From: Paenibacillus sp. BJ-4
GTDB lineage: Bacteria; Bacillota; Bacilli; Paenibacillales; Paenibacillaceae
Direction of reading: 5' to 3'
Assembly: GCF_020404765.1 (NCBI RefSeq)
Contig: NZ_JAIVEM010000161.1
Location: forward strand, 613 to 64,612
DNA: 64,000 nucleotides
Part shown: positions 34,406 through 43,354 of the stretch, in pieces
Numbering within the stretch: position 1 is the stretch's first letter
Layout of the letters: the number at the start of each line of letters is the position of its first letter
Position numbers and translations under genes: made by a program
The notes under the pieces: generated by a model
Databases searched by the model: none
The model's input: the letters and a program-made list of their open reading frames with translations, nothing else
What the model was told of the DNA's origin: nothing

Positions 34406-34915
34406 TCATGTATTGAAAAACTGACTTATATTCCCTCGTACCGGATGTGTTTGTTCCCTGTACTCCCCGTTCGTATAGCGATCAATCACCTTGCGCCAAA
34501 AGGATTGTGCCGGTCTATTCGTGCTCATCTGGGTCACCTTCCAACGCCCGGCAAAACGTCCAAACAGCTCATGAGCCGCCCAAGTTCCAACACCATTATG
34601 CCGATAAGGACGAAGCACAAAGAACTCAGCCATATAATAGTCAGCCTCCCGATTGTTGGACATTCGGTCAACCAGCGCGAAGCCCACAGGGATATCCTGT
34701 CTCCATATTAAAAAAGGCAGCTTCTGTTCACCGCTTGTCCAATATTGATACAAATCCGGATAAGCCGGGAATGTACCCTTCTCAGTAACATCAATTCGAA
34801 GATAGGCTGTAAAATCATATAAATAAAATTGCATGAGCTGCACAATAATGTCCTTCTGCGACTCTGGTACACTTTTTATGGACAACTTAAGTTCGGATTT
34901 GATATTATACCCCAT
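34406..34915 (-). CDS. GNAT-family N-acetyltransferase
   Basis: The 169-residue protein has the GNAT core: FLIWRQDIPVGFALVDRMSN, the strand YYMAEFFVLRPYRHNGVGTW with the pyrophosphate-binding (R/Q)xxGxG/A-like loop RHNGVG, and a C-terminal FWRKVIDRYTNGEY. It transfers an acetyl group from acetyl-CoA to an unknown amine. It is a single gene on the opposite strand to xerS. Nine of its last residues overlap a degenerate copy of the 20-bp repeat found nearby. Confidence 0.85.
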   Translation of the reverse strand: MGYNIKSELKLSIKSVPESQKDIIVQLMQFYLYDFTAYLRIDVTEKGTFPAYPDLYQYWTSGEQKLPFLIWRQDIPVGFALVDRMSNNREADYYMAEFFVLRPYRHNGVGTWAAHELFGRFAGRWKVTQMSTNRPAQSFWRKVIDRYTNGEYREQTHPVRGNISQFFNT

Positions 34916-35029
34916 ACTTTCACCCCTCTTGGCAGTTCCATGCGTTCTTTACTTTGATTACATCCCGTCCAGTGCTGCTCAAAATATGTTAAAATACATA
35001 TATATTATGACCGGACGAGGTGGAACCCA

Positions 35030-36130
35030 ATGAATATTCAAAAGATCATCGACCGGCGCAAACTGGATGAAAAAATGCCGGATCTACCATGGTACGTACA
35101 GCAATTTATGGATTACAAGCTACCTGACCTATCCCCCTCAACATTGCTGGAATATGTACGGGATTATGAAGCATTTTTTTCATGGCTTCGCTCAGAAGGC
35201 TTGTCTGCCGGAGAAACAAACGCCCAAGTTACGCTGGAAGAATTGGAGACACTTCATATGGACAGTATTACGGGTTTTCGTTTGTTCCTGTCCACTAAGC
35301 GTGAAGGCTCCAACTCCCGCATTACAATTTCACGCAAGCTATCGTCTCTCCGTTCCCTCTTTCATTATTTAAGTCAGATCGCTGAGGATGAAAATTTTTA
35401 TCCATTGCTCAAACGCAACATTATGGCCAAGGTCGAAATCAAGCGCATACATAAACCCAAGGATACAGCCGCCAAGCTCAAGGGAAAAATATTGGAAGAG
35501 GAAGAGCTGCTTGAATTTATCGGCTATATTTATGAAGGCTATGGACACGATCTGGCCGGTAACAAGCAGGCGCTTTACTCCTATGAGCTGAACAAGGAAC
35601 GGGATGCCTGTATCGCCAGTCTCATCCTGAACTCGGGTCTGCGCGTGTCCGAAATCGTCAATCTGAACATGGATGATCTGGATCTAAACAATAAATTGCT
35701 ATATGTGTACCGCAAAGGTAATAACGATGAAACGTTTAAAACACCAGTGTATTTCCGCGAGCAATCCAAAGATGATCTTGTACTGTATTTGTCCCTGAGA
35801 CATGCCCGTTACCGCGCTCCAAAAAAAGAAAAAGCTCTCTTTGTCGCACGTCCCAACGGCAGTACGGAGGGAAAACGGATGACCAAAAGAGCGATTCAGG
35901 CAATGATCATCAAGTACGCCAAACGGTTCGGCAAGCCTTACCTGACCGTTCACAAGCTACGCCATTCGTTTGCCACCGACTATTATTTGCAAAATGACAT
36001 CTACAAAACCAAGGAACAGCTTGGGCACGCTTCGACAGAAACGACTGAAGTCTATGCCCATCTGACCGACAAAACCATGTCTCAAGCGATTGAACGGCGG
36101 TTGGAGTCCCAGGCTGAATCATCCGATTGA
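35030..36130 (+). CDS. xerS: Tyrosine recombinase XerS
   Basis: This is a 366-residue recombinase of the XerS type, which acts alone on a dif-type site and is common in streptococci, lactococci and Paenibacillus. Its N-terminus MNIQKIIDRRKLDEKMPDLP is typical. The catalytic set is complete: LILNSGLRVSEIVNLNMDDL, Lys in VYRKGNNDETFKTPV, TVHKLRHSFATDYY, EQLGHASTETTEVYAHLTDK. AGGTGG precedes the ATG. The upstream 60 bases contain TACATATATATTATGACC, which may be part of its site, since other XerS sites lie beside the gene. Its neighbours are unrelated molybdenum cofactor genes. Confidence 0.9.
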   Translation: MNIQKIIDRRKLDEKMPDLPWYVQQFMDYKLPDLSPSTLLEYVRDYEAFFSWLRSEGLSAGETNAQVTLEELETLHMDSITGFRLFLSTKREGSNSRITISRKLSSLRSLFHYLSQIAEDENFYPLLKRNIMAKVEIKRIHKPKDTAAKLKGKILEEEELLEFIGYIYEGYGHDLAGNKQALYSYELNKERDACIASLILNSGLRVSEIVNLNMDDLDLNNKLLYVYRKGNNDETFKTPVYFREQSKDDLVLYLSLRHARYRAPKKEKALFVARPNGSTEGKRMTKRAIQAMIIKYAKRFGKPYLTVHKLRHSFATDYYLQNDIYKTKEQLGHASTETTEVYAHLTDKTMSQAIERRLESQAESSD

Positions 36131-36134
36131 TGTC

Positions 36135-36683
36135 TCAGTTCCGTTCATTCGGCACATCATCACCTTGCTGCTGAATTTGGCCGATCACCCAGCGACCTGC
36201 CTGGTCGTTGGCATCGGCAGCAAATATTTGTATCGTTTGATCCGAATAGTGACCCTGAGCCCATTCCATTTGATGCCTCCAAACCGCTACTCCCTGTACA
36301 TTTGACAGCGTAGCGGCAAGATGGGCATCTGTTGATTCACGTATCATGACGAGTTTTGGGTAATGCTCCTGCTTAAAGCCTTCAAGCAATACACAGTCAT
36401 ATGCCTGAAAATGCCGGATCAGTCCGCTGACAGGTCGACTCTGCTCTTCTAAAATGGCTGTTCTTTCAGCAGAAACAATAGCTACGCCTTCGGCGCCTGC
36501 TTGCCGGTGTTTGTATGTATCTGTCCCCTCATGATCCATCTCAAACTCATGTCCATCATGCTTAACCACCGCCACACGTAACCCAGAATCCCGCAAATAA
36601 CGAATCAATCCTCCGAGGAAGGTCGTTTTCCCCGTATTTTTGTAACCAACGATCTGACACACATATGGCTGCTTCATATTCAC
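36135..36683 (-). CDS. mobB: Molybdopterin-guanine dinucleotide biosynthesis protein MobB
   Basis: The P-loop GTPase of 182 residues has Walker A GYKNTGKTTFLGGLIRYL, the MobB motif VAVVKHDGHEFEMDHEGTDT, and ECVLLEGFK-like YDCVLLEGFKQEHYPKLVMI. It helps MobA attach GMP to molybdopterin. The GTG start overlaps the stop of moeA (GTGA); an ATG two codons later is an alternative. It forms a two-gene operon with moeA. Confidence 0.92.
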   Translation of the reverse strand: MNMKQPYVCQIVGYKNTGKTTFLGGLIRYLRDSGLRVAVVKHDGHEFEMDHEGTDTYKHRQAGAEGVAIVSAERTAILEEQSRPVSGLIRHFQAYDCVLLEGFKQEHYPKLVMIRESTDAHLAATLSNVQGVAVWRHQMEWAQGHYSDQTIQIFAADANDQAGRWVIGQIQQQGDDVPNERN

Positions 36684-37957
36684 GTGATCTTTCCGCCTTG
36701 GAGTACCAGTACACGCACCTCTTCCCCTGCACGCAAGCCTTCTGTTGTTGGAGGAACCACGATCAGACAGTCGCTGTCCTTAATCGTCACCATGACACTG
36801 GATTCATCCGCTCGCGCAGGAATGGCATACACTTGACCGTCGCGTATTTCCAGAGAGCTGCGCACAAAACGGGTAAAATTGTTCACCTTCGCATACTCTG
36901 CTCCCAGCCGTACCGTCCAGGTTTGTAAATACGGCTGCTCCGAAGACAGCATCATTTGAATGGTAGGCCGCACAAACAGCTCACAGCCTACAAAGCATGC
37001 ACCGGGATTGCCCGAAAGCGCAAATAACAGCTTGCCGTCAATTACGGCGGCTGTTGTCACACTGCCCGGACGCATCGTGACCTTATTGAACAGCATATCT
37101 ACGTCCTCCTGCCGCACCAGGTCACCCATAATATCATAATCCCCTACCGATACGCCGCCGCTCGTAACGACGATATCATAGGCTGCGATTGCTTCACGTA
37201 CAGAAGCAATCGCAATTTCCAGCTCATCATGAATGGCTTGCAGGATGAAGGGCTCTCCTCCTGCCTCCCTAATCTGAGAGGCCAACATATATGTATTACT
37301 GTTTCGAATTTTTCCGGGTTGTAACGGTTCATCCACCGCAAGTAATTCCGATCCTGTGGAAAAAACGGCCACCCGTGGCTTCCTGTAGACAGGAACCTGA
37401 TGTACACCAAAGGTAGCCAAAACCGAGATATGTCCCGCTCCCAGGCAGGTTCCTTTACTGAGCAAGAGCTGACCTTCCTGAATCTCATGACCGATCTGTG
37501 TTACATTTTTACCGATCTCCATACGCTTCTTCAAGCCGACGTATGTCTGTCCATCCTCCTCACGTAGCTGTGTTGCTTCCAGCATGACAACAGTGTCGGC
37601 TCCCTCTGGTAATTGCGCTCCCGTCATAATACGTGCCGCCAATCCCGTCTCTACCCGCTTGTCCGATACGGTCCCGCATGGAATTTCGTCCACTACACGC
37701 AGCCAGATTTCCTGACCTGATGAACAAACCTCGGTGTCCGAACCAAGGATCGCATAACCGTCCATACCAGAGCGACGAAAACGGGGATACGGATGTGGTG
37801 CAGTCAAATTCATCGCTAAATAACGTCCATGCGCCTGCTCCAGCCCTACTTCCTCCCGCTCTCCCTGTTTGACATGGTTAGCTATTATTCTCTGTGCCTC
37901 ATCTACCTGAACCGCTTTACGCTGGAATTTTCCCGAGTTTAATGTTGTCTGATTCAT
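36680..37957 (-). CDS. moeA: Molybdopterin molybdenumtransferase MoeA
   Basis: The 425-residue protein contains the MoeA N-terminal domains (NLTAPHPYPRFRRSGMDGYA), the MoCF-binding domain (VAVFSTGSELLAVDEPLQPG, DIVVTSGGVSVGDYDIMGDL, LFALSGNPGACFVGCELFVR) and the C-terminal domain. It inserts molybdate into adenylated molybdopterin. mobB follows with overlap. No other Mo-cofactor genes are in the window. Confidence 0.94.
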   Translation of the reverse strand: MNQTTLNSGKFQRKAVQVDEAQRIIANHVKQGEREEVGLEQAHGRYLAMNLTAPHPYPRFRRSGMDGYAILGSDTEVCSSGQEIWLRVVDEIPCGTVSDKRVETGLAARIMTGAQLPEGADTVVMLEATQLREEDGQTYVGLKKRMEIGKNVTQIGHEIQEGQLLLSKGTCLGAGHISVLATFGVHQVPVYRKPRVAVFSTGSELLAVDEPLQPGKIRNSNTYMLASQIREAGGEPFILQAIHDELEIAIASVREAIAAYDIVVTSGGVSVGDYDIMGDLVRQEDVDMLFNKVTMRPGSVTTAAVIDGKLLFALSGNPGACFVGCELFVRPTIQMMLSSEQPYLQTWTVRLGAEYAKVNNFTRFVRSSLEIRDGQVYAIPARADESSVMVTIKDSDCLIVVPPTTEGLRAGEEVRVLVLQGGKIT

Positions 37958-38042
37958 AACCTCACTCCGTTCTTCTAAAGTTCCCTCTTTCTGTTATAAC
38001 CCTAAAACCGTTTTCTGGCAAATCCTCTTCCCTGATATTAAA

Positions 38043-38078
38043 CAAAAAACAGCCCGGGATCTTATTCCCGAGCTGTTT
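38043..38078 (-). terminator. Terminator of the DUF4247 operon
   Basis: AACAGCCCGGG (38048-38058) pairs with CCCGAGCTGTT (38067-38077). The minus strand continues with TTTTTTG. Confidence 0.8.
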
Positions 38079-38092
38079 GGGCAAAATGACAA

Positions 38093-38848
38093 TCATCGTC
38101 GACTTCGTCGGCTGATTTTGCCTGAGCCACTACGTGTTTTAGGCTTGCTGTAAGATTTGCGGGGCGAGCCAAATATGCCGGAACCACTACTGCCCTGATC
38201 ACGTGAAATCGAGCCTCTGCTTGGTGAACTGCTGCTGGAGCCTCTGTCGAACAAGCTTCCGCCTGATCCGACAGTGGAGTCTGATCCCTTCCCTCGACGA
38301 GTAACCGAACCTTTTCGTTCCACTGTAATTGGGGGAATGGCTTTCTTTTCCTGCACTGTAGGGGCTCGGTATTGCCCCTGAGAAGGCCGATATACATCCC
38401 TGCTTGAATAGCCCCGGTAAGAACCTGATCCACGCAACGAGTCAAAGAGAGCATCCAGCACAGTTGCGGTTAAGTATCCTTTTAGAAAGCTGGAGCTATA
38501 ATTTTGTTCGACATACTGTTTACTGTCGACTTCAATTAGCGTATCTTCCTTCTTGGCTGGGTCTTGCTGCAAATGGTACCACTCATCGTTATATACCAGA
38601 AACATCCGCTCATTGCTCTGCGGCGACATTTGTTCCGGTGTACGCTGTTCTTTCAATTCCTCCGCCACTTCTGGAACCGTTTTGCCAGCGGCCCGGTACA
38701 CGTATGAGGTCGAGTTTCCGCTACCACTTACCGATTCCAGCGGGTACGTATCTTTCACATTTGGCGCACCGCAGCCGCTTAGCACGGATACGAACAAGCT
38801 CAGCGCCACAATGACCTTTAATGCATACTGCCAGGTGCGTTTGCTCAT
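38093..38848 (-). CDS. DUF4247 lipoprotein
   Basis: It has a lipoprotein signal (LKVIVALSLFVSVLSGCGAP), a DUF4247-type globular part (VAEELKEQRTPEQMSPQSNE, RMFLVYNDEWYHLQQDPAKK, QYVEQNYSSSFLKGYLTATV) and a C-terminal third that is a low-complexity Ser/Arg/Gly/Lys tail ending GSGKISRRSRR. The tail is strongly basic. It is the last gene of a run DUF350-DUF4178-DUF4247 downstream of pspA. The function is unknown; the context suggests envelope stress. Confidence 0.82.
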   Translation of the reverse strand: MSKRTWQYALKVIVALSLFVSVLSGCGAPNVKDTYPLESVSGSGNSTSYVYRAAGKTVPEVAEELKEQRTPEQMSPQSNERMFLVYNDEWYHLQQDPAKKEDTLIEVDSKQYVEQNYSSSFLKGYLTATVLDALFDSLRGSGSYRGYSSRDVYRPSQGQYRAPTVQEKKAIPPITVERKGSVTRRGKGSDSTVGSGGSLFDRGSSSSSPSRGSISRDQGSSGSGIFGSPRKSYSKPKTRSGSGKISRRSRR

Positions 38849-38861
38849 GTGTAACCCTCTC

Positions 38862-39368
38862 CTAGCTTGCCCGAATAACCTTGACGTCTCCGGTAATCAC
38901 TTCTTCACCTTCATAAAGCATAAAGCGACCGTCCTGCCACTCTACCCGCAACAGATGATAGTCATCCGACTGATATTGCCAAACATGCTGTTCTCCACCC
39001 TGCCGGAAAGGCGTACGCCCCGTAACAGTAACATGCCCAAAATATTGCTCCTCCAAATGATACGTTGTATCATCTAATTCCAAAATAGTCGGCACTTCCT
39101 CCGGGTTGTCCAGCCGGCCATCGATCGCCTGATATAGTCCAAATTGGAGTGTTTCCCGTTCCTCAATATGAAGATAGCTGACTTGGTTACCATCCTGAAG
39201 CGTCAAAACAACGGCATTCCGGGCACGATTATGTACTCGGCCCACCACTTCATAGGTGACGAGCGACACTTCACAGATATCACCCGGATTTAACTGAAGC
39301 ATACTCTTCTCCGCTTTCGGCGGCTCAGGCTTGGCAAATAGATTTGAAATTCGTTTCCATACACCCAT
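38862..39368 (-). CDS. DUF4178 protein
   Basis: This 168-residue soluble beta-rich protein has the DUF4178 pattern LNPGDICEVSLVTYEVVGRV, VSYLHIEERETLQFGLYQAI and DTTYHLEEQYFGHVTVTG. There is no signal peptide. The domain is repeatedly found next to DUF350, DUF4247 and PspA genes, and is thought to act with membrane-bound partners. It is spaced 13 and 25 bases from its neighbours, so co-transcribed. Confidence 0.82.
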   Translation of the reverse strand: MGVWKRISNLFAKPEPPKAEKSMLQLNPGDICEVSLVTYEVVGRVHNRARNAVVLTLQDGNQVSYLHIEERETLQFGLYQAIDGRLDNPEEVPTILELDDTTYHLEEQYFGHVTVTGRTPFRQGGEQHVWQYQSDDYHLLRVEWQDGRFMLYEGEEVITGDVKVIRAS

Positions 39369-39393
39369 GATAACTTTCCCTGCCTTTCTTAAC

Positions 39394-39801
39394 CTAGAAG
39401 CATGCTGTAATAATCAAGGCGCCAACCAGATGCAGCGTCCCTGAAAACAGCCCGAAACCAATTTTGCCTTCCTGTGTGCCTTTATCCAGATCAAACTGCG
39501 CCCAGTACCGCAACAACAGACGTACGATAATTTCCAAAATAAACAGGATGACAAAGGCAATTACAGAGTACACAAGCGCCTCTAGCAAATTGTTAGCTGT
39601 AGCGATGGAGCCTGACAAAATGTACCCCTGTGCAATCAGCTTCATAATCAATCGTACCGTTACAGCCATATTACCGGCTTTCACTTCGGCAAAATCCTTA
39701 TACTTCGTAAATAAAGAGTCGACATACATCAATACGAACAGCAACACGGCACCCGCGCCAGTCCATACAAGCATCGCTTTCATCGTTTCTAAAAAATGCA
39801 T
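39394..39801 (-). CDS. DUF350 (YjfL-like) membrane protein
   Basis: The 135-residue protein has four hydrophobic helices (AMLVWTGAGAVLLFVLMYVD, TVRLIMKLIAQGYILSGSIA, LVYSVIAFVILFILEIIVRL, GLFSGTLHLVGALIITACF), the layout of the DUF350 family seen beside PspA genes. It is the first gene of the three-gene run after the pspA terminator. Confidence 0.82.
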   Translation of the reverse strand: MHFLETMKAMLVWTGAGAVLLFVLMYVDSLFTKYKDFAEVKAGNMAVTVRLIMKLIAQGYILSGSIATANNLLEALVYSVIAFVILFILEIIVRLLLRYWAQFDLDKGTQEGKIGFGLFSGTLHLVGALIITACF

Positions 39802-39873
39802 TTCATCCCATCCTCCACATCTTCTTGACCTTCATTTATGTTGATTTTTGATTTACGCCTCCAGGCAGGGAAA

Positions 39874-39902
39874 AGCGAAGGAGAAAACGTTTCTCCTTCG
39901 CT
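39874..39902 (-). terminator. Terminator-like hairpin after pspA
   Basis: AGCGAAGGAGAAA (39874-39886) pairs perfectly with TTTCTCCTTCGCT (39890-39902). Only four T follow on the minus strand, so read-through into the DUF350 operon is likely. Confidence 0.6.
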
Positions 39903-39937
39903 TCCAACAATTACGCTGATGGCCATGCTCACACTTC

Positions 39938-40606
39938 TTATTTATTTTCGTATTGCTTCAACAAAGCAGCAAGCTCGTCGTCCACGGCGCTCTTCTTATC
40001 CAGCTCCTTGAACTCCTCATCCAGCGATTTTTCCTTGGAGGACATTTCGTTGCTCGCTTCAGCACGTGCTTCCGCCTGCAGCATTTTTTCTTCCATTCGC
40101 TTCAATCCGGCAGTTGCCGTATCTGAGCTAAAACCGTTCATTGCTTTGTTAATTTCAGTTTGCGCTTTAGCTGCGTTATAACGGGCAACCAGTGTCTCAC
40201 GCTTGTTCTTCATTTCTGTCAGCTGTCTGCGCATTTCATCCAGCTTGCCACGCAGGTTATCGGCAGCGGCTTTGTTCTGCTCGTAACCAGCCTTGAACTC
40301 GTTCATTTTTTGCTCGGCAGATTTCTTTTCTTCCAACGCACGACGGGCCAGATCCACGTTTTGTGCTTTCGCTGCGGTATGGGCCTGCTCTTCGCGTTTT
40401 TTTACCAAGGCAGCTTGCTCTTCATATTGCTGCTTGAATCTCTTTTCAATAGCAATTTGAGCGGCTACCGCTTTCTCTGCATCTTCCAGATCCTCTTGCA
40501 TATCACGAATGTATTGATCGGTCATTTTGACTGGATCTTCTGCCTTGTCGATAATAGCGTTAATATTGGACATCGTAAGATCTCTTAATCGTTTGAAAAT
40601 AGACAT
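39938..40606 (-). CDS. PspA/IM30-family membrane-stress protein
   Basis: The 222-residue protein is almost entirely coiled coil, from FKRLRDLTMSNINAIIDKAE and PVKMTDQYIRDMQEDLEDAE to EEFKELDKKSAVDDELAALL. It is a normal-length PspA/LiaH-type ESCRT-III homologue that protects the cytoplasmic membrane under stress. AGGAGG lies before the ATG. The next three genes on the same strand form its likely functional neighbourhood. Confidence 0.92.
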   Translation of the reverse strand: MSIFKRLRDLTMSNINAIIDKAEDPVKMTDQYIRDMQEDLEDAEKAVAAQIAIEKRFKQQYEEQAALVKKREEQAHTAAKAQNVDLARRALEEKKSAEQKMNEFKAGYEQNKAAADNLRGKLDEMRRQLTEMKNKRETLVARYNAAKAQTEINKAMNGFSSDTATAGLKRMEEKMLQAEARAEASNEMSSKEKSLDEEFKELDKKSAVDDELAALLKQYENK

Positions 40607-40693
40607 GTGAAGTTCCTCCTAGGGTTGAATGCTTAAATTTTAAGCTCTGTACACATGTTTACGCAAGGTTTGCAATGACGGTTTCAAAAAAAT

Positions 40694-41716
40694 CTAAAAG
40701 CCGCGCAGGTAAGGCTCCGGGATATCCGCCTGTACTTTCAACTCCCGCGAAGCATGCAGCGCCCAATAGGGATCACGCAACATAGCACGACCTATGGCTA
40801 CCAAATCCGCTTCTTTCTGCCGAACAACCCGGCTGGCATCCTCATAATCATCCAGTAAGCCGACCGCTATTACGGGCACATTGAGCTTTTCCCGGATGTG
40901 ATGAGCCAAATCCACCTGATAGCCAGCACGCGCAGATGGACCTCCGCCCGAACCAATCGGCCCCTCGCCTCCAGAAGAAATATGAAAAATATCCACACCC
41001 GCATCACGATAGCGTTCCCCTATGCCTGATATGTATTCCACATCATAACCGTCCTCGACATATTCCTTGGCAGATATCCGCATGATGACAGGCATATCAG
41101 CAGGGATAACCTCTTTAACAGCACATACAACCTCAACACCGAACAAAGACAAATCCTGTCCATACTCATCTTCTCTGGTATTGGTTAAAGGGGAATGAAA
41201 TTGATGGATCAGATAGCCGTGAGCCCCATGAATCTCTATAGTGTCAAAACCGGCTTCTACTGCGCGACGTGCACCTTGTTTGTAAGCCTGAACCAGTTCT
41301 CTGGCTTCAGCTGTCGTCAAGGCGTGCGGCTCTTTGAAGCGTTCGCTAAAGGGAATCGAGGACGGAGCTACAGGCTGCTCAGCATCTTCAGCCTTACGAC
41401 CGGCATGACCTAATTGAATTCCAATTTTGGCACCGTACTTGTGAGCTTCCTCCACAATTTTACGATATCCAGGAATATGGTCGTCACTCCAAATGCCTAA
41501 ATCACGATCTGTAATGCGTCCATCCGGGTGAACCGCTGTCATTTCCACAATAATGAGTCCCGTACCCCCTACTGCCCGGCTAACGTAATGGACATGATGC
41601 CAATCTGTTGGCTTCCCGTCTTTGGCCTCCACGCTGTATTGGCACATCGGGGGCATTACAATCCGATTTTTTAAGGCCAGCCCCTTTAATTGATAAGGAG
41701 TAAACAAGTCGGTCAC
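40694..41716 (-). CDS. namA: NADPH dehydrogenase NamA (YqjM-type old yellow enzyme)
   Basis: This is a 340-residue FMN-dependent TIM-barrel enzyme: LFTPYQLKGLALKNRIVMPP, MCQYSVEAKDG with the Cys near 26 seen in YqjM, IGIQLGHAGRKAE, FDTIEIHGAHGYLIHQFHSP, and the C-terminal DLVAIGRAMLRDPYWALHAS. It reduces activated C=C bonds of electrophiles and xenobiotics. I choose the GTG at 41716, with AAGGAAGG upstream; that gives the YqjM length. It is a single gene ending with TAG. Confidence 0.93.
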   Translation of the reverse strand: MTDLFTPYQLKGLALKNRIVMPPMCQYSVEAKDGKPTDWHHVHYVSRAVGGTGLIIVEMTAVHPDGRITDRDLGIWSDDHIPGYRKIVEEAHKYGAKIGIQLGHAGRKAEDAEQPVAPSSIPFSERFKEPHALTTAEARELVQAYKQGARRAVEAGFDTIEIHGAHGYLIHQFHSPLTNTREDEYGQDLSLFGVEVVCAVKEVIPADMPVIMRISAKEYVEDGYDVEYISGIGERYRDAGVDIFHISSGGEGPIGSGGGPSARAGYQVDLAHHIREKLNVPVIAVGLLDDYEDASRVVRQKEADLVAIGRAMLRDPYWALHASRELKVQADIPEPYLRGF

Positions 41717-42027
41717 TTTTATCCATCCTTCCTTCAATTCCATGTCTGTACAATTATGCATTGCATCCCCATTATACACCAGTTGTCACGGTATACCGAA
41801 TCCGTTATCAGGCTAAAACCTGCGAAAATGTCATTGTTTTCTGTCTGGTTTAAGAGAATATGTACGTTTAGCTTCGTCATCTTCACTCATATCCGTTTCA
41901 TCGTATGCTATCACCCATTGCATATGAGCCTGATCCGATCAGCGGCATAATTTTAATAGGGCAGGTACATAATAGCTGAGAGTACCTCAAGGTACCACGT
42001 ACCACTGGACGGAAAGGGGGAATACAT
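41717..42027. other. Divergent intergenic region
   Basis: This lies between namA (minus) and the deacetylase gene (plus). A short inverted repeat GAGTACCTC/GAGGTACtc-type with repeated GTACC lies at 41977-42003, directly before the deacetylase ribosome site. No gene is seen. Confidence 0.4.
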
Positions 42028-42834
42028 ATGCCGTACAGAGGAGTGTTACCAAGCATGGCACTGTTACTAGCATTTTCGAGTTTTCCTGTCCACGCGGATG
42101 CGCCTTCCAACATCGGAGCGCCCCATCCCAAGGAAGCGGCTGTTGCTTCTTCTGTACACCAAAGTACAGACCGGATTGCTCCTACCTTAGCCATGTTGCG
42201 AAAAAAACATGCGGACATTTTTAAAATGTGCGGCCCGCATACCCGCCAAATTGCCTTAACCTTTGATGATGTACCCGACTCCAGGTATACACCGCAGGTT
42301 TTGGATGTTTTGCACGCGAACGGCATCAAAGCCACCTTTTTTATCGTAGGTCACCGCGCGGAGAAGCATCCGGGTATCATCCGCCGTATTGTCCGTGAAG
42401 GTCATGCTATAGGGAACCATTCTTATACCCATCCGGATTTCAGGAAGGCTACACCCGAACGCTTTCGTAGTCAGATTACAAAAACAGAACGCATTTTACA
42501 AACCAGCGCCGGTTTTCGCCCCAAGTTGATTCGTCCACCTTATGGCGAAATTACGGAGCCTCAAATCCAGTGGGCACGTCGTCATGGCTACATGATTGTC
42601 AATTGGAATGTAGACTCGCTTGATTGGAAGGGGCTAAGTAAAACACAAATCCAGCGCAATGTGATTCCTGCTACAGGGCCCGGCTCCATTATTTTAATGC
42701 ACGCAGGCGGAGGTCAAAGTTCCAACCTACAAGGCACGGTTCAAGCCCTCCCAGGTCTAATTCAGTCCTTGAAGGCCAAGGGCTACAAATTCGTTACAGT
42801 TCCCCGGCTGCTCCACACATCGGAACGGAAATAA
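42028..42834 (+). CDS. Secreted polysaccharide deacetylase (NodB domain)
   Basis: A signal peptide (PSMALLLAFSSFPVHADA) is followed by a CE4 domain: catalytic base and metal Asp in RQIALTFDDVPDSRYTP, metal His pair in GHAIGNHSYTHPDF, RPPYGEITEPQIQWARRHGY, VDSLDW and the final catalytic His in IILMHAGGG. The 268-residue protein is like PdaA/PdaB or chitooligosaccharide deacetylases, acting on peptidoglycan or chitin-like sugars at the wall. The ribosome site is AAAGGGGG. Its terminator has been split by an IS3 element. Confidence 0.9.
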   Translation: MPYRGVLPSMALLLAFSSFPVHADAPSNIGAPHPKEAAVASSVHQSTDRIAPTLAMLRKKHADIFKMCGPHTRQIALTFDDVPDSRYTPQVLDVLHANGIKATFFIVGHRAEKHPGIIRRIVREGHAIGNHSYTHPDFRKATPERFRSQITKTERILQTSAGFRPKLIRPPYGEITEPQIQWARRHGYMIVNWNVDSLDWKGLSKTQIQRNVIPATGPGSIILMHAGGGQSSNLQGTVQALPGLIQSLKAKGYKFVTVPRLLHTSERK

Positions 42835-43000
42835 AGGGGTGTTTAAGAGCGAGTACCCAACTAGATCAACATAAAAAAAGCTGTCTTTCCAGCAGAGGTA
42901 CTCTGGGGACTGACCCCATAAAGTGAGACAAATCAAAACACCTTCAAGAGAATCGAGCCATGTCGTAAGATATGGAGATAACCTTGGAGGTGTTTTTACG

Positions 43001-43354
43001 TTGGCAACGAGAGTGAGTTACCCCTTAGAAATAAAGATGAAAGCTATTGAAATGAGATTGGCAGGAGTTCCAGTAAGAGAGGTTATGGAGCAATTGGGAA
43101 TACGGAATAAGACACAGCTAAAAACATGGATGAGGTGGTATCGAAAAGGCGAAGTGCATCGTCTGGAGCAGCCTGTGGGTAAACAGTACAGCTACGGAAA
43201 AGGTCCGAAACACTCTTCGGAGCTCGAAAAGGTAAAAGCGGAGAACCGGTTCCTGAAGCAGCAACTGGACCTGTTAAAAAAGTACAAGGAACTGGAAAGG
43301 AGGTGGAACCTCAAGTTGTCATTGCCTGGGTCGAGTCCATTCGAGAAGAAGTGA
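43001..43354 (+). CDS. IS3-family transposase OrfA
   Basis: This is the helix-turn-helix OrfA of an IS150-type element: YPLEIKMKAIEMRLAGVPVR, EVMEQLGIRNKTQLKTWMRW, and the C-terminal leucine zipper LEKVKAENRFLKQQLDLLKK. I choose the TTG at 43001 because TTGGAGGTG lies upstream. Near the end is A AAA AAG (within CTGTTAAAAAAGTAC), the slippery heptamer at which ribosomes shift -1 to make OrfAB. Confidence 0.85.
   Translation: MATRVSYPLEIKMKAIEMRLAGVPVREVMEQLGIRNKTQLKTWMRWYRKGEVHRLEQPVGKQYSYGKGPKHSSELEKVKAENRFLKQQLDLLKKYKELERRWNLKLSLPGSSPFEKK

Noticed and set aside
34397..34419. Third copy of the 20-bp repeat flanking the xyloglucanase
   Set aside because: GAATTTTTCATGTATTGAA has mismatches and lies in the coding end of the GNAT gene, so it may be chance.
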